Assembly: GCA_947462335.1 (NCBI GenBank)
Contig: OX381704.1
Location: forward strand, 22,894,442-22,958,441
Source of the DNA: Harmothoe impar
Taxonomy: Eukaryota; Annelida; Polychaeta; Phyllodocida; Polynoidae
DNA: 64,000 nt
Reading direction: 5' to 3'
Both the position numbers and the translations under genes were made by a program. Shown in pieces: positions 27,416-39,400 of the stretch. The notes beneath the pieces are model-generated. The model saw only the letters and a program-made list of their open reading frames with translations, had not been told where the DNA came from and did no database searches. Position 1 is the first letter of the stretch; each line of letters begins with the position of its first letter.

Positions 27416-30400
27416 ATCATTTAGGCAAAGCTCGTCGCTTTGCCGTTTTTTTTTCTATTTCTGTGTTGTGACACGATCGTCTCGAAAAAGCAATAAGGCG
27501 TGTGAGCGCGGCAGTGACAAATACATATTGGAGCGTATGGTTTAAAATAGTGCGTCCCTATCTTCTTCAATTCGGCTGCGTTGCAATATGCGGGATAACA
27601 AGTGACGACGTCGAAACGTTTAGAGACCGTGTTCACGTCGGCCACAACGCGCGCCCACCGAGTGGGAGCTGCAGTCGCTCCCAAGAAACCGATCGGCTTG
27701 TCGAATCGTTTCATAGCACTTATTCTCACTTTATAAGAGGAGGCAGGGTGAGGAGAGTAGCGGCGCTCTTTCTTTTCATGAAACGCCCAACGAGTGGGGG
27801 CGCTGAGAGCAGCTGTTATGCAATAGTAGAGTAAATGCTGTTCTGAGAAGACGGCTCTCGGCCATGTCGCTACGTTTTCCTTTTCCGCTCTTGTATAACG
27901 ACGATGGCGCTCAGCTTTGCATTTCTCGAGAATTCGGTACGCCTCAAGAGAAGCGTGAACCTCAACTACGTGACGCTCTCTCCTTTGAGATAAAAAAATA
28001 GCCGGGCAGTTGAGGAGAGCGCTTTGTTCGCGCGACCGTCTTTTAGAAACTCGCGCCCTCTGCAGCGCCATATTTCTTTCCTCCGAAACAAAAAAGCCTG
28101 AGTGAAAATACAAATTTAAGAAAACAAAAAGCTCAAAGAAAAAAAATAAGCAATAAGCAGACTCAGCTCGAAATTCCCTGCTGGCGTGATGGCGGTGACT
28201 GCAGACGGTGGCGGCGGTCGGCTGGCCGGCGGTGGCGGTGTCGGCGGCGATGGTAGAAGGGTGTGTGGAAAGAGAGACGCATCTCAGTCTTTTATAGGAG
28301 CGGCGAGTCTGACATTTTCAGCTGTCGCATGCTGACCTGCTGCTAGCATAAGAGAAACAAAAGCCCTAATCACACTTTTCAGCTGGATCCTTCCACCCCG
28401 CCAGACATGGATCCCAGATGGGAAGGCGGTTTAAAATTAAATCCGTGTACCGACTGTCATACAATAGGGTAATTAGTTGAACGCGTGTTACCTGTATAAA
28501 GGATTAACGGGTCATGGGCTCAGCGTGTGTATAGAAAAACAACTACAGGTAGCGTGAACAAAGCGACCCCCTCCCTTTCTGTCACTCTGTCTGTGACTAG
28601 AGGGTGCGCGTGTGGTAAGCGGCTTATATCTAAAGAAAAAAACAAATCACCCTCGCCTGTCATCAGCAGACAGCCGGCTGGCGGCTGGAAAATGCGATTA
28701 GAGGGATGATGAGCCACGTAGTAAGCGACTTAAGGCTGATCTAAAGACCTGCCGTGAAGGGGCAGCTGGCCGGTGGCTTGAAAAAAGGCGGGGCGTAAGG
28801 GTATATAAGGGGAGTGAAACTACATTCAGCATCGTCATCATCGTTCACGCTACTACTACTACTACTACCACCACCAGCACCGCGCCTCAATTTGCAGATC
28901 CTCGTGATGGAAAGTTGCTACCGTGACATGAAGCGGAATGACGAAGCGGCGCGCGAATGTGAAGCTGATGCTGTAGCCTCTGCTACTGCTGCTGCTAGTG
29001 CTGCTCAGCGTGCTACTGCTGCATTTACTGCGGCTGTTAGTGACGCGGGTCGTGATGACGTTGTTGTTGTTGCCGCTGCGGCTGTGACTGCTGCTGTTGC
29101 TGCCGCCGATGCAGCTACTCATGCCACCGATGCCGACGCTGCTGCTGCTGATGCTGTTGCGGCTGCCGATGACGCCGCTGATAACGCTACTAGTGCCCGC
29201 TCTGCCGCCCTTGCTACTGTCGCTGCTGCTGTTGTTGCTAATGCTCACGCTACTGCTGCTGCCGCTGCTGCTACTGCTGCTACCGCTGCTGCCGAAGCTG
29301 CTGCCGCTGCTGCCGATGCTGCTGCCGATGCTGCCGATGCTGCTGCCGATGCTGATGTTAGCAGTCGCGTCGACAAAGAATCGTCATTTGTCACTCTTAA
29401 AGCCGCTCCAGTGGAACGCGCGACGGGTAGTAGGGCTACCAACGCGACGGCCGGATGGTGCAAATGGTGTCGTCGCTTCTGCTCGTGCGCTTGCTTTTCT
29501 TCCGGTCCTACCTGCTGCTGCTACGGTATGATAGTGTTATAGTGTTTGAATGAGAACGCGCGTAGTTACACATAGACGCTGTTACAGATGTGCTTTTTTA
29601 TTCGAAAATATAATTTTAACATAAGATGGAACTTGTTGTGTTTTTTTCTATATATACGTTGTTTGTTTACAAACAGGCACGTGTCACGTGGTGTTGTTTA
29701 CAAACAAGAGAGCCACGTGGTGTTGTTTACAAACAAACCCTAAGTAGGTCACGTTACCCTAGTTACCAGAATGCCGGCTTCTGATTGGCTGAGCCTAAGT
29801 AGGTCACGTGACGTAAGTAGGTCACGTTACCATAGTTACCAGAATGCCAGCCTCTCATTGGCTGAGAGCTTCTAAGTAGGTCAGTAGGTCACCCAGAATG
29901 CTGGCTTCTGATTGGCTGAGAGCCCTAAGTAGGTCACGTTACCATGGCAACGGGTCACGTGACCAAATGGAGGCCTCTGATTGGCTGCATGTCGATTGAG
30001 TAATAAACAGTACTTAACTATAGTCCCGTTCCGATACATACTATACTACTTCCATGTATACATCATGCCGACACCACAATGGTACTATCTCGCCACCTGA
30101 CGAGGACGTTTTCTGCGTTTTTAGCAGTTTTTAAGGGTATTGGAGATGATGAGACCATAAGCTTTAATTTGATAGCAAATTGAATTGACTTTTTGTCATT
30201 TCTTATTTTAATTCCACCAGAAAATCTATAAGTTTTTACATTTTGGTGTTGTTGGGACGCATCGGTTGATGAGAAACACGTTTTTTGGTTAACGTCTGTC
30301 TTTTGGGTCCATATTATAGGCCCCTAATGCTTTATTGCCAGCATGCCAAGACATTGTTTATGTAATGACTCCATTCCCGAGACATTTATAGTATTATATC

Positions 30401-33400
30401 GCCATTTCCCAAGCCATAGATGATGTAATATCTCCATTCCAAAGACATTTGTTATGTTAAGCCCCGGCCACACTAGGCATTTTTGAGCAGATCCGACCAG
30501 ACCAGACCCGATAATCGGATGTAATTTACCCGGCCGGTCTGATAGAGTTGTGCATGCCAAACTCTTCTGACTGTTGGGTCGGGTTGGGTCGGATCAAGTC
30601 GGGTCGGGCCAAATCAAGTAGGTGTGGCCGGGGCTTTATATCCGATACATTCCCCTAGAGATTGATGATTATGATATCTCCATTCCCCCTGACATTGATA
30701 ATGTAATATCTCTGCTCCACGACACATTGATAATGTAACATCTCCATTCCCCAAGACGTGGATGAGTGCAGACTTGGCACGTCTTGGCACACCTGTGGGA
30801 GCAGGGAGTGCACCAACACACCTGGCAGCTTCACATGCGCCTGTCCCACCTGCTTCAACGACAACAGTCAATCAACCTGCGGAGGTATGGGGTTCACTAT
30901 AGTCTAAATGTAGCATGTGGTGTATCATTTAAATTGTCAGGAATGAGCTATATGTTCCATGTTTGTATACTTACTGTACTGCATGGAGATTAAACCACGT
31001 GGAGAAGTAATGATTCTAAATACATAAGTGGTATGCAAATATGTGGTAAATATGGTCCAAGTCTTCAAGCAGCTGTATAGTAAGTTCGTTTTATAAGCTA
31101 AGGACTGGGTGATTGAGTATGGTTTGTGATTAGTGTATGCAATATACGGAAATATTTTGCTCTCCCAGCCAACTATGGTATAGGTTTCTATAGTGTCACT
31201 ACAAGCTAAGAATTGACATACCTCCAATTCGCCACATTATCTGTAAGATTTGAAATTCAAAGGTACATATGTATAAAGGAACCCTTGCCAAGGTTCCTAA
31301 TACGGCGGAGGGGGGGGGGCAATATGTAGTGGACCCTTTCAAGCATAACATGTATCGTTATTTGAGTTTGATTGAAAAGGGTTTTGTCTTTTTACAGTTG
31401 CCGCGGCAAATCAGTGCGGGACGGCTTGTGGAGGGGCTGGTAACCTGTGCAGCACGGTGAACGCGGCCAATGGTGCCTGCTGCTGTATTGGGGGTTACAA
31501 ACTGAATGCTGCCGGTACCTGCGAGGGTAAGTACATCAACTGGTCAAATAAAATATAAATAATGATAATCGGTTGAGTTTTTCTATTGTTTCTATTGTAA
31601 ATATGGATGGTGTGGTGGGTGAACAAACCGGGCAACGGTAATACATGTGTATACATTTTGTAAACTGAAAGCTGCAGATAATCCAGGTGCAATTAAAGCT
31701 GGGACTCCCCTACCCGATTTTGTCTTCAGATCGGATCTATTCTCACAAATCAAACCCAAACAGATGCAAATATAAACAAACCCTATGGTTCAGGGTCTGT
31801 GGTACCAATGACATAATACTTTGCTATTGAAAGTAGCAAAGAGGTTGTGCTTCGCTATTAAAAGTAGCAATGACATTGTGCTTCTCTAATAAAAGTATCA
31901 ATAATATGTGCCTTGTCGTGAGAAGTATACATGAGCTTCTTGTCTGTTGCAGATATCAATGAGTGCACGACCCAGACAGCTAAGTGTGACGCTGACGGAG
32001 GGACGTGCAGCAACTCAGCCGGCTCCTACTCCTGCGGCTGTACCTCACCCCTCACCCTGTCTACTGCTGACAGTACCACCTGTCTAGGTATGTACCCCAC
32101 CCCTCACCCTGTCTATTGCTGACAGTACCACCTGTCTAGGTATGTACCTCACCCCTCACCCTGTCTACTGCTGACAGTACCACCTGTCTAGGTATGTACC
32201 TCACCCCTCACCCTGTCTACTGCTGACAGTACCACCTGTCTAGGTATGTACCTCACCCCTCACCCTGTCTACTGCTGACAGTACCACCTGTCTAGGTATG
32301 TACCTCATCCCTCACCCTGTCTACTGCTGACAGTACCACCTGTCTAGGTATGTACTCCACCCCTCACCCTGTCTATTGCTGACAGTACCACCTGTCTAGG
32401 TATGTACCTCACCCCTCACCCTGTCTACTGCTGACAGTACCACCTGTCTAGGTATGTACCTCACCCCTCACCCTGTCTACTGCTGACAGTACCACCTGTC
32501 TAGGTATGTACCTCGCCCCTCACCCTGTCTATTGCTGACAGTACCACCTCTCTAGGTATGTACCTCACCCCCCCTACCCTGTCTACTGCTGACAGTACCA
32601 CCTGTCTAGGTATGTACCCCACCCCTCACCCTGTCTACTGCTGACAGTACCACCTGTCTAGATATATACCTCACCCCTCACCCTGTCTACTGCTGACAGT
32701 ACCAGCTGTCTAGGTATGTACCTCACCCCTCACCCTGTCTACTGCTGACAGTACCACCTGTCTAGGTATGTACCTCACCCCTCACCCTGTCTACTGCTGA
32801 CAGTACCACCTGTCTAGGTATGTACCTCACCCCTCACCCTGTCTACTGCTGACAGTACCACCTGTCTAGGTATGTACCCCACCCCTCACCCTGTCCACTG
32901 CTGACAGCACCACCTGTCTAGGTATGTACCTCACCCCTCACCATGTCTACTGCTGACAGTACCACCTGCCTAGGTATGTACCTCACCCCTCACCCTGTCT
33001 ACTGCTGACAGTACCACCTGCCTAGGTATGTACCTCACCCCTCACCCTGTCTACTGCTGACAGTACCACCTGTCTAGGTATGTACCTCACCCCTCACCCT
33101 GTCTACTGCTGACAGTACCACCTGTCTATGTATGTACCTCATCCCTCACCCTGTCTACTGCTGACAGTACCACCTGTCTAGGTATGTACCTCACCCCTCA
33201 CCCTGTCTACTGCTGACAGTACCACCTGTCTAGGTATGTACCTCGGCCCTCACCCTGTCTACTGCTGACAGTACCACCTGTCTAGGTATGTACCTCAACC
33301 CTCACCCTGTCTACTGCTGACAGTACCACCTGTCTAGGTATGTACCTCACCCCTCACCCTGTCTACTGCTGACAGTACCACCTGTCTAGGTATGTACCTC

Positions 33401-36400
33401 GGCCCTCACCCTGTCTACTGCTGACAGTACCACCTGTCTAGGTATGTACCCCACCCCTCACCCTGTCTACTGCTGACAGTACCACCTCTCTAGGTATGTA
33501 CCTCACCCCTCACCCTGTCTACTGCTGACAGTACCACCTGTCTAGGTATGTACCTCACCCCACACCCCTCACCCTGTCTACTGCTGACAGTACCACCTGT
33601 CTAGGTATGTACCTCACCCCTCACCCTGTCTACTGCTGACAGTACCACCTGTCTAGGTATGTACCTCCCCTCTACCTGTCTACTACTGACAGTACCACCT
33701 GTCTAGGCATGTACCTCGGCCCTCACCCTGTCTACTGCTGACAGTACCACCTGTCTAGGTATGTACCTCACCCCTCACCCTGTCTACTGCTGACAGTACC
33801 ACCTGTCTAGGTATGTACCTCACCCCTCACCCTGTCTACTGCTGACAGTACCACCTGTCTAGGTATGTACCTCACCCCTCACCCTGTCTACTGCTGACAG
33901 TACCACCTGTCTATGTATGTACCTCATCCCTCACCCTGTCTACTGCTGACAGTACCACCTGTCTAGGTATGTACCTCACCCCTCACCCTGTCTACTGCTG
34001 ACAGTACCACCTGTCTAGGTATGTACCTCACCCCTCACCCTGTCTACTGCTGACAGTACCACCTGTCTATGTATGTACCTCATCCCTCACCCTGTCTACT
34101 GCTGACAGTACCACCTGTCTAGGTATGTACCTCACCCCTCACCCTGTCTACTGCTGACAGTACCACCTGTCTAGGTATGTACCCCACCCCTTACCCTGTC
34201 TACTGCTAGACCAATGCAGCAAGAAAGGGTAACTTTCTAGAAAAGTTGTTGATAAAGATTTTGAACATTTCTGAAGCATGACCTACACATGCACAAACAT
34301 GGACTCAAAAGCCTGCATTTTACTAATACTATTTTGAAAGATAATTATACCGTGAACCCCCTGATATGAGCTGTTTGCAAACGTAGCCATTATGGAAAAT
34401 AGTATAAACATTCTGCTGAAACCAATGTAAACATAACTTTATTATGAAAAAGTCACCTTTTTAATGCATGGGTCTATAGGTACGTCATAATCCCCCATTG
34501 TAACATAACCCTATGTATGCTCCTTCCCTTAAATGATGGTATAATGTGTTAATGCATCATGCCCTTAGTCGTTATAATGCATGAATGCAGCCCTGCCGAG
34601 TAACTCGCCAGGGCTGCATTGAAGCAATATGTCGACCTTACGGGGTTGAGATGCTCCCAAAGGGTCTTCATTATGCATCAATGCAGTACCGGCAAGTTAT
34701 TCACCGGGGCTGCATTGGTGTATCATGACGACAACTGTCATCTCTTAGTGACATGCCGTCTGAGCAGGATTCTAACGCAGCAGTTTGTGCCTGTAGGTCT
34801 GAGAGAGTGGGGGACGTGGGTGGAGTGTGGGTCGTGTACCACAGGTGAGAAGCGTACCCGTACCCGTACCTGTAAGGATAACGCCGCCGGCACCCTCTGC
34901 CCCTCTACCACCACCTACATAGAGACACAAGCCTGTACCGGATGCCCATGTAAATCCTTTTTGAATCTACCATGTCTGTTGCAAGTGGGGAAAGGGGGTG
35001 GGGATATCAATGGAATTGCATGGATAGGGGGCCTACTGGGAAGGTATATTAAAATAGGTTAAGTATCAAACCCTGAAGAATCAGCATAAGTGACAAGTCA
35101 CTCTCCAGTTCTGCCTTGATGTACTATGTCAAAAGAGGGGCATCGTCCATTAAAATGCTCATCGAGGGTTTACATGTAGTTTTTATGTTGCTGCCAGAGA
35201 GGCTGCATGGTAAGTGGTGGGAGTGAAGCTTGAAAGTCTTATGACAAAATTCTCTTACATATTACTATAGGACAATACAATACGCGAATAGACCTGTTCT
35301 ACCAGCTTTGTACACAGCACTATGTATGTATTTTCAAATTGAACGGGGCATTAATTTTTGATCATCAATCTTTGATTATGAGGTATATTAAATGTCTCCT
35401 TGTTTTTCAGTGAGTGTCAGTCAACAAGCGTCGGCTGTGGTCGTTACGTACACCTTCCCTACGGCTCCAGACCCAGTCGCTGTTGTAGGTATCATATTGT
35501 ACTAATAAGCCAAGTAGTATACCGCCCCCCCCCCTTAAGAGAGGCTCCCCTTGTTATATAATTCTATATTGCCCTGCCCAACCTAGACCATTGGCCCCCA
35601 AACAAAATATGCTTTCCTGTATACGATGCTACTCTTGCTGGAAAATTATTGTAATTTTGGAATCGGTTGCGATACTTATGTCTTTCGCCAAATCGCATCA
35701 GCTTTACACTTTTCGTCATGATGTGTGAATGCAGCTCTTTTAGTCTACTCACGAGGGATGTATTCATGCATCATGATGAAGCTGGGACTCCACTACCCGA
35801 TTTTCTCATCTGATCGGACCTATTCTCGCAAATTGGACCCAAACAGATTGTAAATATAAACAAACCCTGCAGCATAGGGTTCTTTATATTTACATCTGTT
35901 TGTGTCCGATTTGTGAGAATGGGTCCGATCTGACGAAAAAATCGGGTAGTGGAGTCCCAGCATATCAAAGGGCATAGCAATCATTAATATATCGCTTAAA
36001 CCATGGTGGAAGGCTAAGACAAAGGACTTCGGACCTTGGTTATATCGCATACCCTCACATAACTGAAGGTTAAAGCGCATGTTTAAGGTTAAACTTCATT
36101 GATTTCATGGAAGAATGGTTTCCTTTGCCCATATTTTACATTGAATCAGCAGTTAGTAATTTAATAACTGTACTGCTTATAGCAATTACCATGTCAAACA
36201 CGCCTCATTTCCGTAACTGTCCAAGAATGGTTAACTGCTGATGACGTCGTCTCAGGCCCTACCCCTTCTCACCTGGTACACATATCTAAATCATGCACCC
36301 TGTGGACAGAACATGGCTAGCGTTGTGAGATGCGGGTTCTAATAGCTCTAAGAAAAAGGTTTGTTTCAGGTCACCCGACCGACCCTATCAAAACAGGGCC

Positions 36401-39400
36401 GACCCTACGTTTTTTTGCAATTTAGAATTTATTTATTTTTACACTTTTTTTGCTCAATTTTAGGTTTACAAATTGGCTCGCTACTATTTTCAAGTTTAGT
36501 ACATAATGCGAAATAGAAATGCAGCCTGGTGCATGCAAATTTATGGAATTAAGAATTTTTCATATTTAACACATTTTTGGGCAAAAAATATAAAAAAATT
36601 AAAAAAAGAAAGATCCGACCTACCGACCCTAGATTTTCCCATGTTGCCTGAAACAAACCCTTTTTTTAATTTGGCCTAATCAGCTGTCATCCAGGTGTCC
36701 ACCACAGGCGGCAGTTCAGAGAGATAGGCGTTGGATATCTACTAAAATGACATTTTAACGAGATTTACCTCGATATAGCCTTAGCTTTTGGTGACTGGAT
36801 TTATTCAGAAAAATCTAAAATAAGTCAAGTAATATATATTGTTTAGCAGCCTAATGATGATGCAACCATAATCATTATGTATACCCTCTGGTAACAGAGT
36901 TATGTAATGAATGGATATTTTTACATACATTCAGTTGCTCGTAGGGTATCTACTACGCAGTACATGCTTTATATGGTTTAACCATACATACAGTATACTA
37001 TAATAGCGCCAAGGAGTGCACTCATACAAGATCTGTGCTTATAATTCAAGGTACAGAATGGCCTCAATTTTCATTTCAATCTCTTGCTTACCCTATTCTC
37101 ATGCAATGCCTGCGCTCATTTTAGATCCCTGTGCTTATTCAAGCCACTACGGTATGTATATACACTGTATCTTATACAAATTCCTTCAGCTGACTGCTGT
37201 GCAAGTCTACATCCAACTCAAAATAGCGGAAGGCACAACAACATATTGCAACAAGGTTGGCAACGTTGTTGGCTGTTGTGGTGGTGGAACTCTAACTTCT
37301 GGCTTTACGTGAGTACTTGTTTAATACAATGTCTTTATTCACGGCGTTGGGAAAAAAAAAAAATTCACTTCTATAAATTCACTTCTATAATTACTCTAAC
37401 TCGAGCTCAAATCCCACTCTCTGATGCATCCAAAATACTAATTTGGGAGTATTGCCATATCCTGCAGCACGATTTACATATATGCGCATTTGAAAATGTG
37501 CAATTTGGAGGTCTCTAAGATATCTTAGCATAGTAATATTTGGCTTGGGTGCTTGGGTCATAATTACGTCAAAAAAAATGTGCATGTTCTTTCTCCTCAG
37601 GGCTTTGTTAATGAAAATTTAAATGACGCTTTCAATTTTCATACAAAATGTGCAGAACACCGACTACGGATTTGGCTTTCATCAGTGCAGGGGATGTGAA
37701 ATTTATCACCCTTTCGCCGTATCCGCGTGCTAACCCGGCCGGTAGTGACACGGTGGAGGCTATGCTCCTGGTAGATGTTCCTTCTAGCAATGCCCTCTGC
37801 ACAGCGGCTGTTACTCCTACTGCTACTGGGAGACGTAAAAAACGACAGGTCGTCGTAATCGCCCTACCTAAAGATTTGCTGGTATCAATCCTCTCCGAGC
37901 CTACAGTGTAAGTTACATCCCTTTGTATGTATTATTACTTTAATGTGCTATGCCCTTTTCATTCACGATGCAGCAGGCATCATGCAGACCCTACAGGGTT
38001 GATACACTCCTCAGGGGCCGGCATGATGTACGAATGCAGCCGTACTGGGCAGACTCCGAAGTAGATTGGCCCATACTGGCTCATGCATCATGCCCACCCC
38101 TCAGGAGTGTGTCAAACCTGTCGAGTGTGTATGCTGCTTGAATGCACTGCCAGTAACTGTTGCATTCATACATCATAGAGACACACTAAATCACATGTGG
38201 AGAAACAAAGTTATTATGCTTAAGTACTAGAATGGTCGTTTTTGAATATAATTTATAAATGATAACATGAAATAAACACAGAGATCCAGTCTAATCAGTC
38301 TTAATTCCTGGTTCTCCACTTGTGGTACCTTAGATCATATTACACCTAGCTCTGCCTCGTGTGATATAATCCAAGGTACCACTCGTGGCGAAACCTGTCA
38401 TTCAGACAGAACATCGTGGACCTCTGTCTATGTACCCTCCATTCACCAAATTCGCCACATGATGTATTGGTAGACCCGTTTATCTGCACGTGATATTCTA
38501 ATGGCCTTCTCTACCATTCTTTTCCAGAACCGCAGCCATCGTGAATACTGTTGCGGTTCAAAGTGAAAATCTCATTGGAACACCTATTGTAATAAGTGTC
38601 GGCTCTACGGTCACGGCCTCTAGTGTTATTACCACTACGGACACAGGCACCGGGACAGGCACCGGGACAGGCACTGGGACAGGAACAGGCACTGGGACAG
38701 GAACAGGCACCGGGACAGGGACAGGAACTGGAACTGGTACTGGAACGGGCACTGGTACCGGAACCACTGACGTAAGTTGGTTTGACTGCGGGGTTCAATG
38801 TAGCTATGTCTTCCTCTTTCCTCACATACGATTACACTATTATCTGAAGGTCAGTAGTATATGTAGCCTACATGAGTATACCCGGTATGCATTATACATA
38901 TCGACTGGTATTTTAAGTCCTCGATGCAATGCTTATTTGACCTTATTGATTATGATTTCAAGTGGGTTTGCACTTCATACTCTGACATGTATATTGGCAG
39001 TCATATGTCCATGTGTAAAGTGTTAAGGGATGAGTCCTGCCTTATATTAACTTATACATGCTGAGATACACTTGTGCCTTTCAGGATGGTGACGGTGGAG
39101 TAGCCTGGTGGATCATCCTGCTGGCAGTACTAGGTGCCCTGCTACTACTGACCGTCATTATTATCATCATCATTGTTCTGGTTGTGAAAGGGTAAGTTAA
39201 CCATGTATATGCAGCATAGTGCTTTAATACAGTATGTCCTTTGTCGTCATGATGCATGATGCATGAATGCAGCCATAGCGAGAAACTCGCCAATGCTTCA
39301 TTAAAGGATCCTGCCAATCCTCCGGGTTCTTGAATTGTCCGCATGATGCATGAATGTAGCCCTGGCATTCAAGTAGACTCACCAGGGCTACATCCATGCA

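Larger units (their letters stand above)
28072..28906. promoter_or_regulatory. Divergent control region (copy A)
   Basis: About 835 bp separates the divergent 216-aa and Ala-rich genes. It contains TATA boxes facing both ways, a further TATAAAGG at 28494-28501 facing the Ala-rich gene, and no ATG-started ORF of note. It is almost identical in copy B except for the (CTA)n length. Confidence 0.5.
19538..30050 (-). mobile_element. Polinton/Maverick copy A, complete, PolB-less (10,513 bp)
   Basis: The ends are inverted, AGTAGTATAGTATG... and ...CATACTATACTACT. They are flanked by a perfect 6-bp target duplication TCCATG (19532-19537 and 30051-30056), the size typical of Polintons. Inside are the Polinton hallmark genes (integrase, ATPase, adenain protease, major and minor capsid) plus unknown genes. 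The protein-primed DNA polymerase B that autonomous Polintons carry is absent. All ORFs are open, so the insertion looks young. It lies in an intron of the EGF receptor, antisense to it. Confidence 0.95.

Noticed and set aside
27148..27471. Frame across the GAG/T tract giving poly-Glu and poly-Phe
   Set aside because: A simple-repeat artefact whose length differs between copies.
28527..28717. Short frames on both strands in the divergent control region
   Set aside because: They start with GTG rather than ATG and have no protein-like features. Their conservation between copies only reflects recent copying.
28865..29531. Ser-rich and Leu-rich frames in the Ala-rich gene region (and 47338-48004)
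   Set aside because: They are shadows of a GCT/GCC repeat read in other frames, with no start or promoter support.
27421..29542. A hidden DNA polymerase B in the Polinton
   Set aside because: I looked through the open frames on both strands of both copies for PolB motifs (D-T-D-S-like and exonuclease blocks). None is present, and no gap is long enough.
32041..34207. CRISPR-like array
   Set aside because: Units are contiguous, have no spacers and derive from an exon/intron border in a eukaryotic gene.
37084..37518. Alternative Trp/Cys-rich frame of receptor exon 14
   Set aside because: It needs a phase-1 join. The phase-0 reading gives a normal beta-rich sequence and fits exons 13 and 15.
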